Below are positions 45,920 through 56,091 of a stretch of DNA of 64,000 nt, piece by piece. This stretch comes from Phycisphaerae bacterium. GTDB taxonomy: Bacteria; Planctomycetota; Phycisphaerae; UBA1845; UTPLA1. Where the stretch lies: the NCBI GenBank assembly GCA_035275405.1, contig DATEMU010000003.1, positions 62,001-126,000 on the forward strand, written 5' to 3'. A program made the translations under genes and the position numbers. Positions within the stretch are counted from its first letter, which is position 1; each line of letters begins with the position of its first letter. The notes below the pieces were generated by a model. It saw nothing but the letters and a program-made list of their open reading frames with translations. It did no database searches and was not told the origin of the DNA.

Positions 45920-46609
45920 ATGGCAATGGAATCAGCGTGTAAGCTTCAAGTCGGCCGGGATCATTACGACGGGAAGGTGCGCATGGAGGCGGACCACATC
46001 GATTTTGCCGGCCAGACCAAATTCCGCTTTCGCATCCACGAAATGACGGCCCCGCGGCGGCAGGACCTGACGATTCAGTTCGGGTTCCACGGCCACGGCG
46101 TGATCATCGAACTGGCCAGCGAGCGGGCGGTGCAGAACTGGATCGACTATATCCTCCACCCGCGAACGCTGGCGGACAAGCTGGGCGTCAAAGAGGGGCA
46201 TACCATCCGGGTGATGAACCTCGACGACACGGAGCTTTTGGATTCTCTCCAGACCAAGAAGACCAAACTGGTCTCCCAGGCGTCGTCGCGTTGCGACCTG
46301 GTCATGCTCGGCGTCGAACGGTCCAGCGAACTGCGCCAATTGGAAGACCTCAGCGAGAACCTGCGTCCCAACGGCGCCATCTGGGTCGTCCTGCCCAAGA
46401 GCGGCCGGACGGTCACCAAGGCCAACGTCGTCGCGGCGGTCCGCGAAGCGGGCCTGAACCATGTCGAAGTCGTGGATTATTCCGAGACGCAGTCGGCGCA
46501 TAAGATCGTTCGCAATCACCTCCGCAAAAAATCGGGCAACGGCGCCTATTCGAGCGTGGTGGACCCGGATCCGCCCACTCCGCGCCGTGTGTCCGCGAAA
46601 GACAAGTAA
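45920..46609 (+). CDS. DUF3052 family protein
   Basis: A 229-residue protein. The core segment (LADKLGVKEGHTIRVMNLDD, then DLVMLGVERSSEL and NGAIWVVLPKSG) matches the DUF3052 family, whose role is unknown, with an N-terminal extension of about 90 residues. AGAAAGG lies 9 nt before ATG 45920. The longer frame from 45785 has no family support. It shares its strand with acs and with the HAD gene 31 bp downstream. Confidence 0.8.
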   Translation: MAMESACKLQVGRDHYDGKVRMEADHIDFAGQTKFRFRIHEMTAPRRQDLTIQFGFHGHGVIIELASERAVQNWIDYILHPRTLADKLGVKEGHTIRVMNLDDTELLDSLQTKKTKLVSQASSRCDLVMLGVERSSELRQLEDLSENLRPNGAIWVVLPKSGRTVTKANVVAAVREAGLNHVEVVDYSETQSAHKIVRNHLRKKSGNGAYSSVVDPDPPTPRRVSAKDK

Positions 46610-46640
46610 GCGCGACGGACTCGATCGACAATTTCGTACC

Positions 46641-47231
46641 ATGGATTGCACGCGCGGGGCCGTAATCTTTGACATGGACGGCACGCTCACGCGGCCAACC
46701 CTCGATTTTGACTTGATCCGCGCGGAGATCGGCATCGTCGCCTCCCCGATTCTCGAAGCGGTTGGAAGGATGACGCCGGGGGAGCGCGAGCGGGCCGAGT
46801 CGATCCTCCGCCGCCATGAGTCCGAGGCGGCAGCCAACAGTGAATTGCAGCCCGGCGCGGCCGAAGTCGTGGCGGCACTTCGAACGGCGGGCTGGCGGGT
46901 GGCCCTGATGACGCGAAACTCGCGGGCGTCCACCCGCGTCCTTCAGGAACGTCATGGGCTGATTCTCGATTTCGTGCGAACGCGCGAGGATGGGACATTC
47001 AAGCCGTCGCCGGAACCGATCTTCGACATCTGCCGGGCCCTGGAGCGGGACCCGGCCGCGTCCTATGCCATAGGAGACTATCACTACGATATTCTGTGCG
47101 GGAAAGCGGCGGGCGCAACGACCGTTCTGCTACTCGACGGCGGCGGGGATCGGCCGCCGTGGGCGGACGAGGCGGACCTGGTCATTTCGCAGTTGACAGA
47201 ACTGTTAACCCATATGGGTCTCCGGCCCTAG
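46641..47231 (+). CDS. HAD-superfamily phosphatase (phosphoglycolate phosphatase-like)
   Basis: A 196-residue hydrolase with motif I IFDMDGTLTRP, motif II VALMTRNSR, the motif III lysine in DGTFKPSPEP and motif IV GDYHYDILCGKAAG. It is a subfamily IA enzyme with an alpha-helical cap. The substrate is probably a small phosphorylated metabolite but cannot be assigned. ATG 46641 immediately precedes the conserved strand; the longer frame from 46461 overlaps DUF3052. Confidence 0.88.
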   Translation: MDCTRGAVIFDMDGTLTRPTLDFDLIRAEIGIVASPILEAVGRMTPGERERAESILRRHESEAAANSELQPGAAEVVAALRTAGWRVALMTRNSRASTRVLQERHGLILDFVRTREDGTFKPSPEPIFDICRALERDPAASYAIGDYHYDILCGKAAGATTVLLLDGGGDRPPWADEADLVISQLTELLTHMGLRP

Positions 47232-47251
47232 GCTCGCCAGGAGAACGCCTC

Positions 47252-48124
47252 GTGCCTAGAATCGTCAGCATGATCTCCAATTTCCAAAAGGATCGTCCCG
47301 CAGGATCGCCCTCGTGGCCCATCGTCCACGTGCTGGTTGCGACAATCGTTGCGACGGGTTGTCTGGCCGATGAGCCGCCGCCGAAGGAGTCCGCGCCGAC
47401 GAACGTCCAGCCCGCGACCGACCGACTGTCGTCGGGGGACGCGAAGCTTGACGCCATCCTCGATCGTCTCGAGACCAAAGGCAAGACGATGAAGGGACTC
47501 TCGTGCAAGTTGCTTTATCGATACGTCATGGTGGAGGTCGTACAAGACGAGCAGGTGAAAGAGGGCTCGCTCCTTTTCGCCCGGGGAGAGCCGAATTCCC
47601 GGTTCTTCATCCACTTTAATAAGTTGCTCGCCGACGGCGTCGTCAAGGATACCGGGGAGTATTGGGCCTTTGACGGCCGTTGGCTCGTCGAGCGCAATGA
47701 TTTGACGAAGAAGATTATCCGGCGGGAGATCGCCCGCGAAGGACAGCGCGAGGATCCTTTCAAGATCGGCGAAGGGCCGTTTCCTCTGCCCCTCGGGCAA
47801 AAGCGCGAGGACATCCTGGCGAACTTCAAGGTCAAGCGCGAGGATTTCACGCTGGGCGATCCGCGAAACACCGACCATCTGCACTGCGTGCCCCTGCCGA
47901 ACACCGCCCTGGCGGACAAATACAGCCGCGTCGAGATCTACGTCGATCGCGCCCTGGAGTTGCCGGTGCGGGTCGTCTCCGAGCGGGTGAAGGACGGCAA
48001 TCGCATTGAGGTCGATTTCAGGGACATCGACGTCCGGCAGGCGCCCGACGGTTCAAGATTTCGCATTGAAGAGCCGAAGGATTTTGAAGTGTCGATTGAA
48101 CCGCTCACGCCTGCAAATCCATGA
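47252..48124 (+). CDS. LolA-like periplasmic lipoprotein
   Basis: A 290-residue predicted lipoprotein starting at GTG 47252, with AGGAGA 7 nt upstream. The signal ends at VATGC (lipid Cys about residue 31). Residues about 55-285 form a LolA/LppX-like half-barrel (repeated strand pairs such as LLYRYVMVEVV, GEYWAFDGRWLVERN and VEIYVDRALELPVRVV). Such folds bind hydrophobic ligands or lipoproteins. Its stop overlaps the DUF192 gene as ATGA. Confidence 0.72.
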   Translation: MPRIVSMISNFQKDRPAGSPSWPIVHVLVATIVATGCLADEPPPKESAPTNVQPATDRLSSGDAKLDAILDRLETKGKTMKGLSCKLLYRYVMVEVVQDEQVKEGSLLFARGEPNSRFFIHFNKLLADGVVKDTGEYWAFDGRWLVERNDLTKKIIRREIAREGQREDPFKIGEGPFPLPLGQKREDILANFKVKREDFTLGDPRNTDHLHCVPLPNTALADKYSRVEIYVDRALELPVRVVSERVKDGNRIEVDFRDIDVRQAPDGSRFRIEEPKDFEVSIEPLTPANP

Positions 48125-48636
48125 ATACCCGCAATAACTGGATCGGAGTTTTTCGCACGGTCGTCGCGATGACGGCGCTGGCAGTTCTGTCGAGCTGCGC
48201 GGCCGATCCGCGCCCGACGACCCCCCGCCCGACGACGCCGCGAAACGACTTTTCGAAGATGCGGACGGCGACCATCGTCATCACCGGCCGAACCACGTAC
48301 ACGGCCTACGTCGCGGACACGGAGGTCACGCGGGAATTCGGGCTCATGAACGTCACCGAGGCGGAGTTGCCCGCCGATCAGGGAATGATCTTCGTCTTCG
48401 ACCAGGACCGGCTGCTCTCCTTCTGGATGCACAACACGATTATCCCCCTGGACATCGCCTACATCCGATCCGACGGAACGATCGTGAAGACCCACACCAT
48501 GCAGCCGCTCGACGAGCGCGGCTATCCGTCCATCGAGCCGGCCCGATTCGCCCTCGAGGTCCGGGCCGGCCAGTTCGCGCAGTGGGGTATCCGGGCCGGC
48601 GATCATGTCGAATTACCGGCGGAACTGCTCAACTAA
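48121..48636 (+). CDS. DUF192 lipoprotein
   Basis: A 171-residue protein with a lipoprotein signal (ALAVLSSC) and a DUF192 domain (about 55-168): REFGLMNVTEAELPADQGMI, the near-invariant FWMHNTIIPLDIAYI, and a DG-rich end. Function is unknown; the domain is compact, often secreted and widespread. Translation is coupled to the LolA-like lipoprotein by a 4-bp overlap, suggesting joint envelope work. Confidence 0.88.
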   Translation: MNTRNNWIGVFRTVVAMTALAVLSSCAADPRPTTPRPTTPRNDFSKMRTATIVITGRTTYTAYVADTEVTREFGLMNVTEAELPADQGMIFVFDQDRLLSFWMHNTIIPLDIAYIRSDGTIVKTHTMQPLDERGYPSIEPARFALEVRAGQFAQWGIRAGDHVELPAELLN

Positions 48637-48723
48637 CTGCCCTTTCCCATCGCTTCGCACTCAACCCTTCGACCGAGAGGACCGAAATAGCGAGACGGGC
48701 CCTTTTCGTGGGCTTCGAAAGGG

Positions 48724-49968
48724 ATGGAAGCGATGCCATCGATCTCGCGCGCAAAGACAACAGCTGGGTCCGTCGGGACGGTCCCGTCAATTTCGGGCCC
48801 TGGTCCGGTAATTGAAATTGCGCTCGTCGCCTGTGAATCCTCAATCCCTGAAATTGCGCGAGGCCTCCTGAAAGAGCGAGAGTGGTGTCGTGTAAAGCAA
48901 TTCAATGTCGGTGCGGCCCTGGAGGCGAATCTGGAGCGGTTTGACGTGGCGCTGATGGCGGATGCGTCAGGCCCGTCGCATGCCGGTCGCGCCGCCTGGG
49001 GCGAGGCCCTGGGCTGCCAGGGGATCGGTTACGTACGACTCGCGAAGGAAGCCCTTCCTCAGCACGAGGGCGTGGTGTGGCTGCCGCCGGATGTGCCGAT
49101 GGAGCGGCTTCGGGGCGCGCTGACGGCGCTGGCCCAGCAGCGATCAGTCCTGCGGGCACACGCCCGGCAACTTGCGGGAATGCATCGCCTGCAACACAGA
49201 CTCAACCATCATTTTGACGAACTGGACCACGAGCTACAGATGGCCTCGCGGCTGCAACGGGAGTTCCTGCCGCGCAGCGAGATGAACATCGGGCCGATCC
49301 GTATCAGCACGCTGTACCGGCCGTGCACGTGGGTCAGCGGCGACATCTTCGACATTTTCATGCTCGACGATCGGCACTTCGGGTTTTATCTGGCGGACGC
49401 CATTGGTCACGGAGTTTCTGCCGGACTTCTCACAATGTATATCAAGCACGCGATCCAGCCCCGGCGCGTCAGCTCTGCCGGCGTGGAGATCGCCCGACCG
49501 TCCGAGGTCATGGGGAAACTCAACGATCAACTCGCGGCGCAGGAACTTCCGGACTCGCAGTTCATCACGGGATGGTACGGGGTGATCGATACGCAAACGC
49601 TTCGACTGGAGTACGCCGTCGCGGGCCATCCGCCGCCGATGATCTTCGAGGGCGGCGAACTCGTGCAGGAACTGTACGGTGAGGGGCCGATGCTCGGCCT
49701 GGTCGGCGGTCAGAGCTACAGCGACGAGTCCATCGTGCTTGAGGCGGGACAGCGGCTTCTGCTTTTCAGCGACGGCCTGGAGCCAGCATTGATCGCTGAG
49801 CGAAGACCACGGTCGGAGCTTTCGATCCTCCAACCCGACGCCCGGAATTTCGTCGCGGCTCCGGCGGAGATACTGATCCGCGCCATCGTTTCGCAACTCG
49901 ATGCCCAGCCGGGGAGCATTGCCCACGCGGACGATGTGTCGATGCTGCTCTTCGACGTTGAGCGCTAA
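48724..49968 (+). CDS. SpoIIE/RsbU-type PP2C serine phosphatase
   Basis: A 414-residue protein. The N-terminal part (about 30-150) is receiver-like with the strand pattern IEIALVACESS but lacks the expected phosphoacceptor context. A helical linker (LNHHFDELDHELQMASRLQREFLP) precedes a SpoIIE PP2C domain (about 190-412). The metal residues are in WVSGDIFDIF, LADAIGHGVSAGLLTM and DGLEPA, and the late HADDVSMLLF is intact. It probably dephosphorylates an anti-sigma factor antagonist in a partner-switching pathway. Confidence 0.85.
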   Translation: MEAMPSISRAKTTAGSVGTVPSISGPGPVIEIALVACESSIPEIARGLLKEREWCRVKQFNVGAALEANLERFDVALMADASGPSHAGRAAWGEALGCQGIGYVRLAKEALPQHEGVVWLPPDVPMERLRGALTALAQQRSVLRAHARQLAGMHRLQHRLNHHFDELDHELQMASRLQREFLPRSEMNIGPIRISTLYRPCTWVSGDIFDIFMLDDRHFGFYLADAIGHGVSAGLLTMYIKHAIQPRRVSSAGVEIARPSEVMGKLNDQLAAQELPDSQFITGWYGVIDTQTLRLEYAVAGHPPPMIFEGGELVQELYGEGPMLGLVGGQSYSDESIVLEAGQRLLLFSDGLEPALIAERRPRSELSILQPDARNFVAAPAEILIRAIVSQLDAQPGSIAHADDVSMLLFDVER

Positions 49969-50024
49969 GCACGTCCACTCGAAGCGCCGGTTGAGTCCAT
50001 GAGGTCGGCTGGCAGTGGAATTCG

Positions 50025-50453
50025 CTACGCCGCCGGTTGCGCGAGATTGGCGTGCATCTTTTCCAATTCAGCCAGGTGACGCTGGTAGTCGGCGAGGAGG
50101 CGGGCGATAAGGGCGTCGGCCTGGGGACGGCCGGTCGAACCGGCGGATTCATAGGTCTTGACCAATTCCCGCACGCTGGTAATGACCTGCGGCATTAGGT
50201 ACGACAGTTTGAGATAGTGAACGCCGCCCATTGAGGAGGGATACCTCGGCGGAACCGCTGCGCCGCGGAGTGTCAGGATCATTTCGACCAGCTCGCGCCG
50301 ATGGCGGCCGACGTCGGCCACGATTCTCTCCACGACCGCGCGGTCGGCGGCGGCGGGCCACGTCACAAAGGGGTTCGATTCGCTGAGCCGATGCACCAGA
50401 CTGCTCGATTCGGCATCCAGCAATCGGTTCAAAGTATCGACGGCATGTTCCAT
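50025..50453 (-). CDS. Small helical hypothetical protein
   Basis: A 142-residue, highly helical protein with several His/Glu-rich helices (DVGRHRRELVEMI, LLADYQRHLAELEKMH), somewhat like ferritin-like or DinB-like four-helix bundles, but without a clear metal-site signature. It lies on the same strand upstream side of nothing else, 28 bp after the end of nuoN (50482 is the nuoN stop), so it may be the last gene of the complex I operon. Function unknown. Confidence 0.65.
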   Translation of the reverse strand: MEHAVDTLNRLLDAESSSLVHRLSESNPFVTWPAAADRAVVERIVADVGRHRRELVEMILTLRGAAVPPRYPSSMGGVHYLKLSYLMPQVITSVRELVKTYESAGSTGRPQADALIARLLADYQRHLAELEKMHANLAQPAA

Positions 50454-50481
50454 GTTTCATCCGTTGAAAGGAGGCGAATCG

Positions 50482-52077
50482 CTAGGGCTTCTCCGCAATG
50501 ACGTTGCGCGGCGTCTGCTGTTGGGCGTAGGCGTCACGCGATCGGGCGTCGGAGAAACTCTTGAGCCGGCCGGCGGCGAACGTGCCGGTCAGCAGGATGC
50601 CCACGGCGCAAATCGCGACGGACACTTGTCCGAGCGGCGCGGTGTGTAGGGTGGGCTGGCCGTCATCCGTGAAGTACATCGCGTAGGCGATCCGGGCGTA
50701 GTAGTAGAGGCTGATGAGCGTGTTGAAGACCGCGACGAAGACCAGCCAGATCAGCTTCGCGTCGAAAAGGGCAAGGAGCAGATACCACTTGGCGATGAAC
50801 CCGCCGAAAGGCGGCAGGCCGACGAGGGAGAAAAGGCACACGGCCATGACGACGGCCAGGAGCGGGGCGCGGCGGCCCAGGCCGTTGAAGGCGTCGAGCG
50901 TCTCCTTGCCGGTCGCCCAATAGACCAGGGCGACGCAGCCGAAGGCGCCGAGGTTCATCAGGAGATAGACGACCATGTAGGCAATGACGGCGCTGAACGC
51001 GGGATTGGCGGCGACGTCGGCATCAGGGCTCGCTGCCGGGACCCAGAGAATGGCGGCGGCCATGAGCATGTAGCCGGCATGGGCGATCGAGCTGAAGCCC
51101 AGCAGGCGCTTGAGGTTCGTCTGGCGGAAGGCGGAGAAGTTTCCGACCGTGCAGGTCAGCGCGGCCAGGATGGCAATGGCCAGCGAGATATTTCGCAAAG
51201 CTTCCGGCGAGTTCAGCGAGGCGGTCAGGACGGAGACGATGCGGAGCATCAGACCGATGCCGGCGGCCTTGCTGGCGACGCTCAGCCACGTCGTCACCTC
51301 AATCGTCGCGCCTTCGAAGACGTCGGGCGCCCAGAAGTGGAAGGGAACAGCGGAAACTTTGAAGCCGACGCCGACAAGGAAGGCGAAGATGGCGACGCCT
51401 TGGAGAAGCGAAACTCCCTCGAGGGCGATTCGTTCGCCGATCGTCGCCAAATCGAGCGTATGAAAGCTACCGTAGAGAAGCGACGCCCCGTAGATCATGA
51501 TCGCGCTGGTGACAGCCCCGAACAGGATGTACTTGAGCGAGGCTTCGGCCGCGGGACGATGCTTCTTGCGAAACCCGGCCAGACCGTAGGAAGGCAGCGA
51601 TGCGCTTTCCACGGCGAGGATGATCATCAGCAGGTTCGTCGTGCTGACCATGAGGGCCATGCCAAACGCGCTGCCGATGAAAAGGACGAAGAATTCGACG
51701 GCATCCTTGCGCTGCGTCCGCAGGCCGGTCAGATCGGAAGACTGACCGACGCACCACATGCCGGTGATCAGCACGAGGAAAAGGCTGATTAGAAAAATGA
51801 AGAAGTTGCTGAAGGGATCGACCACGAGCATCGGCCCTTCGGACTTGGGAGTAAGGCCTGCCCACGTCGTCGGATGGGCGAAGTTCCTGTAGCAGAGCCA
51901 CGCTGTCAGCAGGCCCCCGGTGACCGCCAGAATGCCGCAGAGCCGCCAGTTGCGACCGCCGATGAGCGCGCCGAGCAGGATGGCGACGATCGTGGCGGCG
52001 ATGCACCAGAGCGGGCCGAGCCGGGCCAGCTCTTCGGCGGATGGCATCCAGATGGTGGAGAGCACGGCGCTCGTCAT
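50482..52077 (-). CDS. nuoN: NADH-quinone oxidoreductase subunit N
   Basis: Antiporter-like membrane subunit of respiratory complex I. The 531-residue protein has about 14 transmembrane helices. It shows the proton-channel Lys regions: LPSYGLAGFRKKHRPAAEAS and the histidine-containing segment KRLLGFSSIAHAGYML. Its ATG lies one base from the NuoM stop codon, so the genes are coupled. Confidence 0.95.
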   Translation of the reverse strand: MTSAVLSTIWMPSAEELARLGPLWCIAATIVAILLGALIGGRNWRLCGILAVTGGLLTAWLCYRNFAHPTTWAGLTPKSEGPMLVVDPFSNFFIFLISLFLVLITGMWCVGQSSDLTGLRTQRKDAVEFFVLFIGSAFGMALMVSTTNLLMIILAVESASLPSYGLAGFRKKHRPAAEASLKYILFGAVTSAIMIYGASLLYGSFHTLDLATIGERIALEGVSLLQGVAIFAFLVGVGFKVSAVPFHFWAPDVFEGATIEVTTWLSVASKAAGIGLMLRIVSVLTASLNSPEALRNISLAIAILAALTCTVGNFSAFRQTNLKRLLGFSSIAHAGYMLMAAAILWVPAASPDADVAANPAFSAVIAYMVVYLLMNLGAFGCVALVYWATGKETLDAFNGLGRRAPLLAVVMAVCLFSLVGLPPFGGFIAKWYLLLALFDAKLIWLVFVAVFNTLISLYYYARIAYAMYFTDDGQPTLHTAPLGQVSVAICAVGILLTGTFAAGRLKSFSDARSRDAYAQQQTPRNVIAEKP

Positions 52078-52078
52078 A

Positions 52079-53644
52079 TCAGCTTGCTCCGCCCATCACA
52101 GCGATGATGTCTTTGAGAGTTCCGTTCATCAGATCAAATGTGTAGCCCGGGAGGATCCCCATAAAGATCGCCAAGGCGGCCATGGGGAAGAGGATGGCCG
52201 TCTCGCGGGCATCGGCGTCGGGGAAGTGCGCGTATTCTTCGCGCTTCTTGCCGAGATAGACCCGCTGGATCATCCACAAAATGTACGCGGCGGTCAGGAC
52301 GACACCGAAGGCGGCAATGACCGCGAAGGTCTTGGCCCAGGGGAACGGGGCGTTAAACGTCCCGATCAGCACCCAGAACTCGCCGATGAAGCCGCACAAG
52401 GCGGGCAGACCCAGCGAGGCAAAGAAGCCGAGTGTCGCCAATGACCCGTAGCGCGGCATGGCCAGCCACAATCCGCCGAAGCGATTGAGGTCGCGATGGT
52501 GCGCGCGGTCATAGATGACGCCGACGAGGAAGAAGCACATCGGGCTGGAGATGCCGTGGGCCAGTATCTGGAACATCGCCCCCTGAAAACCGACGGTCGT
52601 CATGATCGCGATGCCGAGGACCACGTAACCCATGTGGCTGATAGAGCTGTAGGCGACGAGGCGCTTGAAGTCGGTCTGCGCGAGGCAGCAAAAAGCCCCG
52701 TAGATGATGTTGATCAGGCCGAGCGTGGCGACACCGTACGCCAGCGCGGAGGCTGCCTCCGGGAAGATCGGATAGCACACCCGCAAAAATCCGTAGGCTC
52801 CGAGCTTTAAGAGGATTCCCGCCAGGATCATGGAGATCGGCGTGGGGGCTTCCACGTGCGCGTCGGGCAACCACGTATGGAACGGGAAGAGCGGCACTTT
52901 GATCATGAAGCCGATGAAGAGCATCACGAACATGGCCTGGCCAAAATTCCAACTGAGGAACTTCGTCGCCTCGCTGTTGAACATCTCGCGAATGGCGGGA
53001 TTCGTCGCGTATTCGATGAGATTGAACGTCCCGCCGGGCGTGCCCATCGCCGTGGCGCTGGTGTAGTACATGGCCAGCAGCGCGACGAGCATCAGCACGG
53101 AGCCGGCCAGCGTATAGATGAAGAACTTGATCGCGGCGTATTCCTTCCGCGGCCCGCCCCAGACGCCGATGAGAAAGTACATCGGCAGCAGCATCACTTC
53201 CCAGAAGATGTAGAAGAGGAAAAAGTCGATCGCGGCGAACGTGCCGAGCACGCCAGTCTCTAGGATCAGAAAGAGTGCAAAAAAGCCCTTGGCCCCGCGA
53301 TTGACGTTCCAGTGATCAAAGTTCCAACTGGCCCATGCGGAGAGCCATGTAATCAGCGTGGTAAGAATAATGAGCGGAAAAGAGAGCCCGTCGATGCCGA
53401 CGTGGTAGTTGATATTGAAGTTGCCAACGTGGATCCACTCGACCTTGGTTTCGTATTGGAGGTTGGTGCCGTACTCGCCGCCGAAGGCCCCGCCGATGAA
53501 CGGGCCGAAGAGGCTGCAGGAGATCAGAAAGACGGCGAAGGTAAATCCCCAGGTGATCGTCCGCGCCAGCCGCGCGGGGGCGGCGAGCACAATGATCGCG
53601 CCGATTGTCGGTAGAAAAATGAGCCAGTCAAGTATGCGTGCCAC
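52079..53644 (-). CDS. nuoM: NADH-quinone oxidoreductase subunit M
   Basis: Second antiporter-like subunit of complex I, 521 residues, about 14 helices. Characteristic motifs are EVMLLPMYFLIGVWGG, FHTWLPDAHVEAPTPISMIL and KRLVAYSSISHMGYVV. Its start is GTG 53644, 17 nt after the NuoL stop. Confidence 0.95.
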   Translation of the reverse strand: MARILDWLIFLPTIGAIIVLAAPARLARTITWGFTFAVFLISCSLFGPFIGGAFGGEYGTNLQYETKVEWIHVGNFNINYHVGIDGLSFPLIILTTLITWLSAWASWNFDHWNVNRGAKGFFALFLILETGVLGTFAAIDFFLFYIFWEVMLLPMYFLIGVWGGPRKEYAAIKFFIYTLAGSVLMLVALLAMYYTSATAMGTPGGTFNLIEYATNPAIREMFNSEATKFLSWNFGQAMFVMLFIGFMIKVPLFPFHTWLPDAHVEAPTPISMILAGILLKLGAYGFLRVCYPIFPEAASALAYGVATLGLINIIYGAFCCLAQTDFKRLVAYSSISHMGYVVLGIAIMTTVGFQGAMFQILAHGISSPMCFFLVGVIYDRAHHRDLNRFGGLWLAMPRYGSLATLGFFASLGLPALCGFIGEFWVLIGTFNAPFPWAKTFAVIAAFGVVLTAAYILWMIQRVYLGKKREEYAHFPDADARETAILFPMAALAIFMGILPGYTFDLMNGTLKDIIAVMGGAS

Positions 53645-53661
53645 GGATCAAACTCCACAAT

Positions 53662-56082
53662 TCATTTCTGTGCGACCGTCGTCGTCTTACTCGTAATCCA
53701 CTGAAATCCCTCCGCCAGGCGCTCGTGAAACAGCACCGCCATGAGGGCAATCGCCGCCGCTCCGGCGACGCAGAGGACGTAGTTGCGTATTCGACCGTTC
53801 TGCGGGCGACGAATCTCCGTGCCGATGTCCAGCATCGCCCCGGCCAGACCGTTGGCGACGGCATCGACCAAACCGATGTCGCCGCGCTGCACGGGCATGT
53901 CCAGTTGCCGGCCCGTGAAGACGCCGAAGACGCGCGTGATCGCCGCGACGGCGTTGACGAGGCCGTCGATCACAAGCTTGTCGAAAAGACCGGCGATGCG
54001 CCCGAACAGGACCGTTCCGGCGACGAGCACGCCGTCATAGACGTGATCGAAGTAAAGCTTGTTCTCAAGGGCGGTGTGTACGGGTCCAAACGACCGCTTG
54101 AGTTTTTCGGCGACTTCCAATCCGCCGCGGTAGATCATGACGGCCAGGCCCATGCCGATGATCCACGCGAAACCGACGCCGTACTTCAGCCAATCGTGGG
54201 GGTTCTTACCGGCCGCGTGCGTCAGCGTCAGCATCGTGCCTTTTCCTGCCTCCGCGACGCTCTGCGCCTCGCCGTCGATGGCCACGATCGCCGGGGCATT
54301 CGTCGCCACTTTCGACGCGTCGTGAATCAGCGGACGAAACGTTGCATAGCTGCAATAGATCGTGCCGACGGCGAGAACGGCGAGCGGCAGGTACATCTTC
54401 CAATTCTCATGGGCGTGATCATAGACGTGGTGATCGCGCGGTTGGCCACAGAAGGTCAGCCACCAGACGCGCATCATGTAGAAGGGCGTGATATAGGCGA
54501 TGAGGATCGGCAGCCAGAACATCCATTTGGGGAGTGTGCGAAGATTCGCGGCGATAGAGAGTTTTTCAGGTGTTCCGGTGCCGTGTTCTCCGCCGTGCTG
54601 GGCGGCTGCCCCGCCGTGCGGTGGGTCGCTCATGGCCAGGAGCAAGCGATTGTCGTTTGTTGCGGAGGCGATTTGAATTGGGCCTCCGGTTGCCTTCGCA
54701 TGTTCCCCGGCATCGTCCGCTGCTGCGTCCGTCTTTTTCAGTGCCGGTAGGTTGAACGCCCGTTCGTAGGCGACGGCCAGAATCTCATCCTTGCTGAAAA
54801 AGCCGCCAAGACCGATGTGGGTAGCGGGAATACCGAACCCCGCGATAGCCAGCACGCCGATGAAAAAGGTCCAACACGTGACCGGCATCTTCTTTCGAAG
54901 TCCGCCCATCTTGCGGATGTCCTGCTCGTGGTGACAGCCTTCGATGACCTGACCGGAGCCGAGGAAGAGCATCGCCTTGAAGAAGGCGTGGGTCATCAGG
55001 TGAAAGAGCGCGGCGACCCACGCGCCGACGCCCAGGCCGAAGATCATGTAGCCAAGCTGGCTGAGCGTGGAGTACGCGAGCACCTTTTTGATGTCGGTCT
55101 GCACGATGGCGATGAGGGCCGTGATCGTCAGCGTAATACACCCGATGACGGCAACGAACATCTGCGCGTCGGGCGTCAGCAGCCGGAAGATCCGTGCGAC
55201 GAGATAGACGCCGGCGGCGACCATCGTGGCGGCGTGGATCAGCGCGGAGACGGGCGTCGGGCCGGCCATCGCGTCCGGCAACCAGACGTGCAGCGGAAAC
55301 TGCGCGGACTTGCCCATCGCCCCGCAAAAGAGGCCGATGCCCATGAGTGTGGCGAGCGAAAACCCGAACAGCGATATCTTCGAGGCGAAAATGCCCGTGC
55401 CGCCGCTGAATTGATCGGCGAAGTTCTTCGCGGCCAGGTCGAGATCAAACGTCCCCAGATAAAGGACGACCAGGGCCAGCCCGAGGATAAAGCCGAAGTC
55501 GCCGACGCGGTTGGTAATAAAGGCCTTCATCGCCGCGTCGCTGGCGAACTTCTTGTCGAAGTAGTAGCCGATCAGCAGATATGAACAGAGACCGACCAGT
55601 TCCCAAAAGATGAACAGGAACAGGAGGCTGTTGGCGACAACGAGCCCCAGCATGCTGAAGCAGAAAAGGCACAAATAGGCGAAAAAGCGATGGTACTTGC
55701 TGACGCCATCCACCTCGTCGCTGTGGCCCTCCATGTACCCGATGGAGAAAAAGAAGATCCAGAACGAAATAAACGTGACCATGAAGTACATGATCACGGT
55801 CAGCGAATCGAGCTTGACACCGACGTTGATGGGGATGTCGCCAAAGGTCGCCCAGTGCACCTGAGCCTTGACGGCGTGGGCGGTCAGCGCGTTGCGTTCG
55901 TTGCCCGATTTGTTAAGCCAGCCGAGGAGAACCCAGGCGGAGAGCAGGCAGCTCAAACCGATCGCTGCCAGCGCGACGTAGGAAGCCCGGGGCTTGCCAA
56001 GGCGCGGACCCCAAAAGGCGAGGATGGCAAATCCCGCCAGGGGTATGACGACGCCGAGTGCTAAAGCGGTGTGGTATTGCAT
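53662..56082 (-). CDS. nuoL: NADH-quinone oxidoreductase subunit L, enlarged
   Basis: Distal antiporter-like subunit of complex I with the long amphipathic piston helix. At 806 residues it is far longer than the usual 610-650. Core motifs are FFIFWELVGLCSYLLIGYY-like, LPLHVWLPDAMAGPTPVSAL-like and KKVLAYSTLSQLGYMIFG. Most of the extra length is a hydrophilic His/Ala/Gly-rich insertion (about residues 440-510) after GGFFSKDEIL, plus loops near residues 590-640. The fold otherwise looks complete. Confidence 0.94.
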   Translation of the reverse strand: MQYHTALALGVVIPLAGFAILAFWGPRLGKPRASYVALAAIGLSCLLSAWVLLGWLNKSGNERNALTAHAVKAQVHWATFGDIPINVGVKLDSLTVIMYFMVTFISFWIFFFSIGYMEGHSDEVDGVSKYHRFFAYLCLFCFSMLGLVVANSLLFLFIFWELVGLCSYLLIGYYFDKKFASDAAMKAFITNRVGDFGFILGLALVVLYLGTFDLDLAAKNFADQFSGGTGIFASKISLFGFSLATLMGIGLFCGAMGKSAQFPLHVWLPDAMAGPTPVSALIHAATMVAAGVYLVARIFRLLTPDAQMFVAVIGCITLTITALIAIVQTDIKKVLAYSTLSQLGYMIFGLGVGAWVAALFHLMTHAFFKAMLFLGSGQVIEGCHHEQDIRKMGGLRKKMPVTCWTFFIGVLAIAGFGIPATHIGLGGFFSKDEILAVAYERAFNLPALKKTDAAADDAGEHAKATGGPIQIASATNDNRLLLAMSDPPHGGAAAQHGGEHGTGTPEKLSIAANLRTLPKWMFWLPILIAYITPFYMMRVWWLTFCGQPRDHHVYDHAHENWKMYLPLAVLAVGTIYCSYATFRPLIHDASKVATNAPAIVAIDGEAQSVAEAGKGTMLTLTHAAGKNPHDWLKYGVGFAWIIGMGLAVMIYRGGLEVAEKLKRSFGPVHTALENKLYFDHVYDGVLVAGTVLFGRIAGLFDKLVIDGLVNAVAAITRVFGVFTGRQLDMPVQRGDIGLVDAVANGLAGAMLDIGTEIRRPQNGRIRNYVLCVAGAAAIALMAVLFHERLAEGFQWITSKTTTVAQK

Positions 56083-56091
56083 TACAGTGCG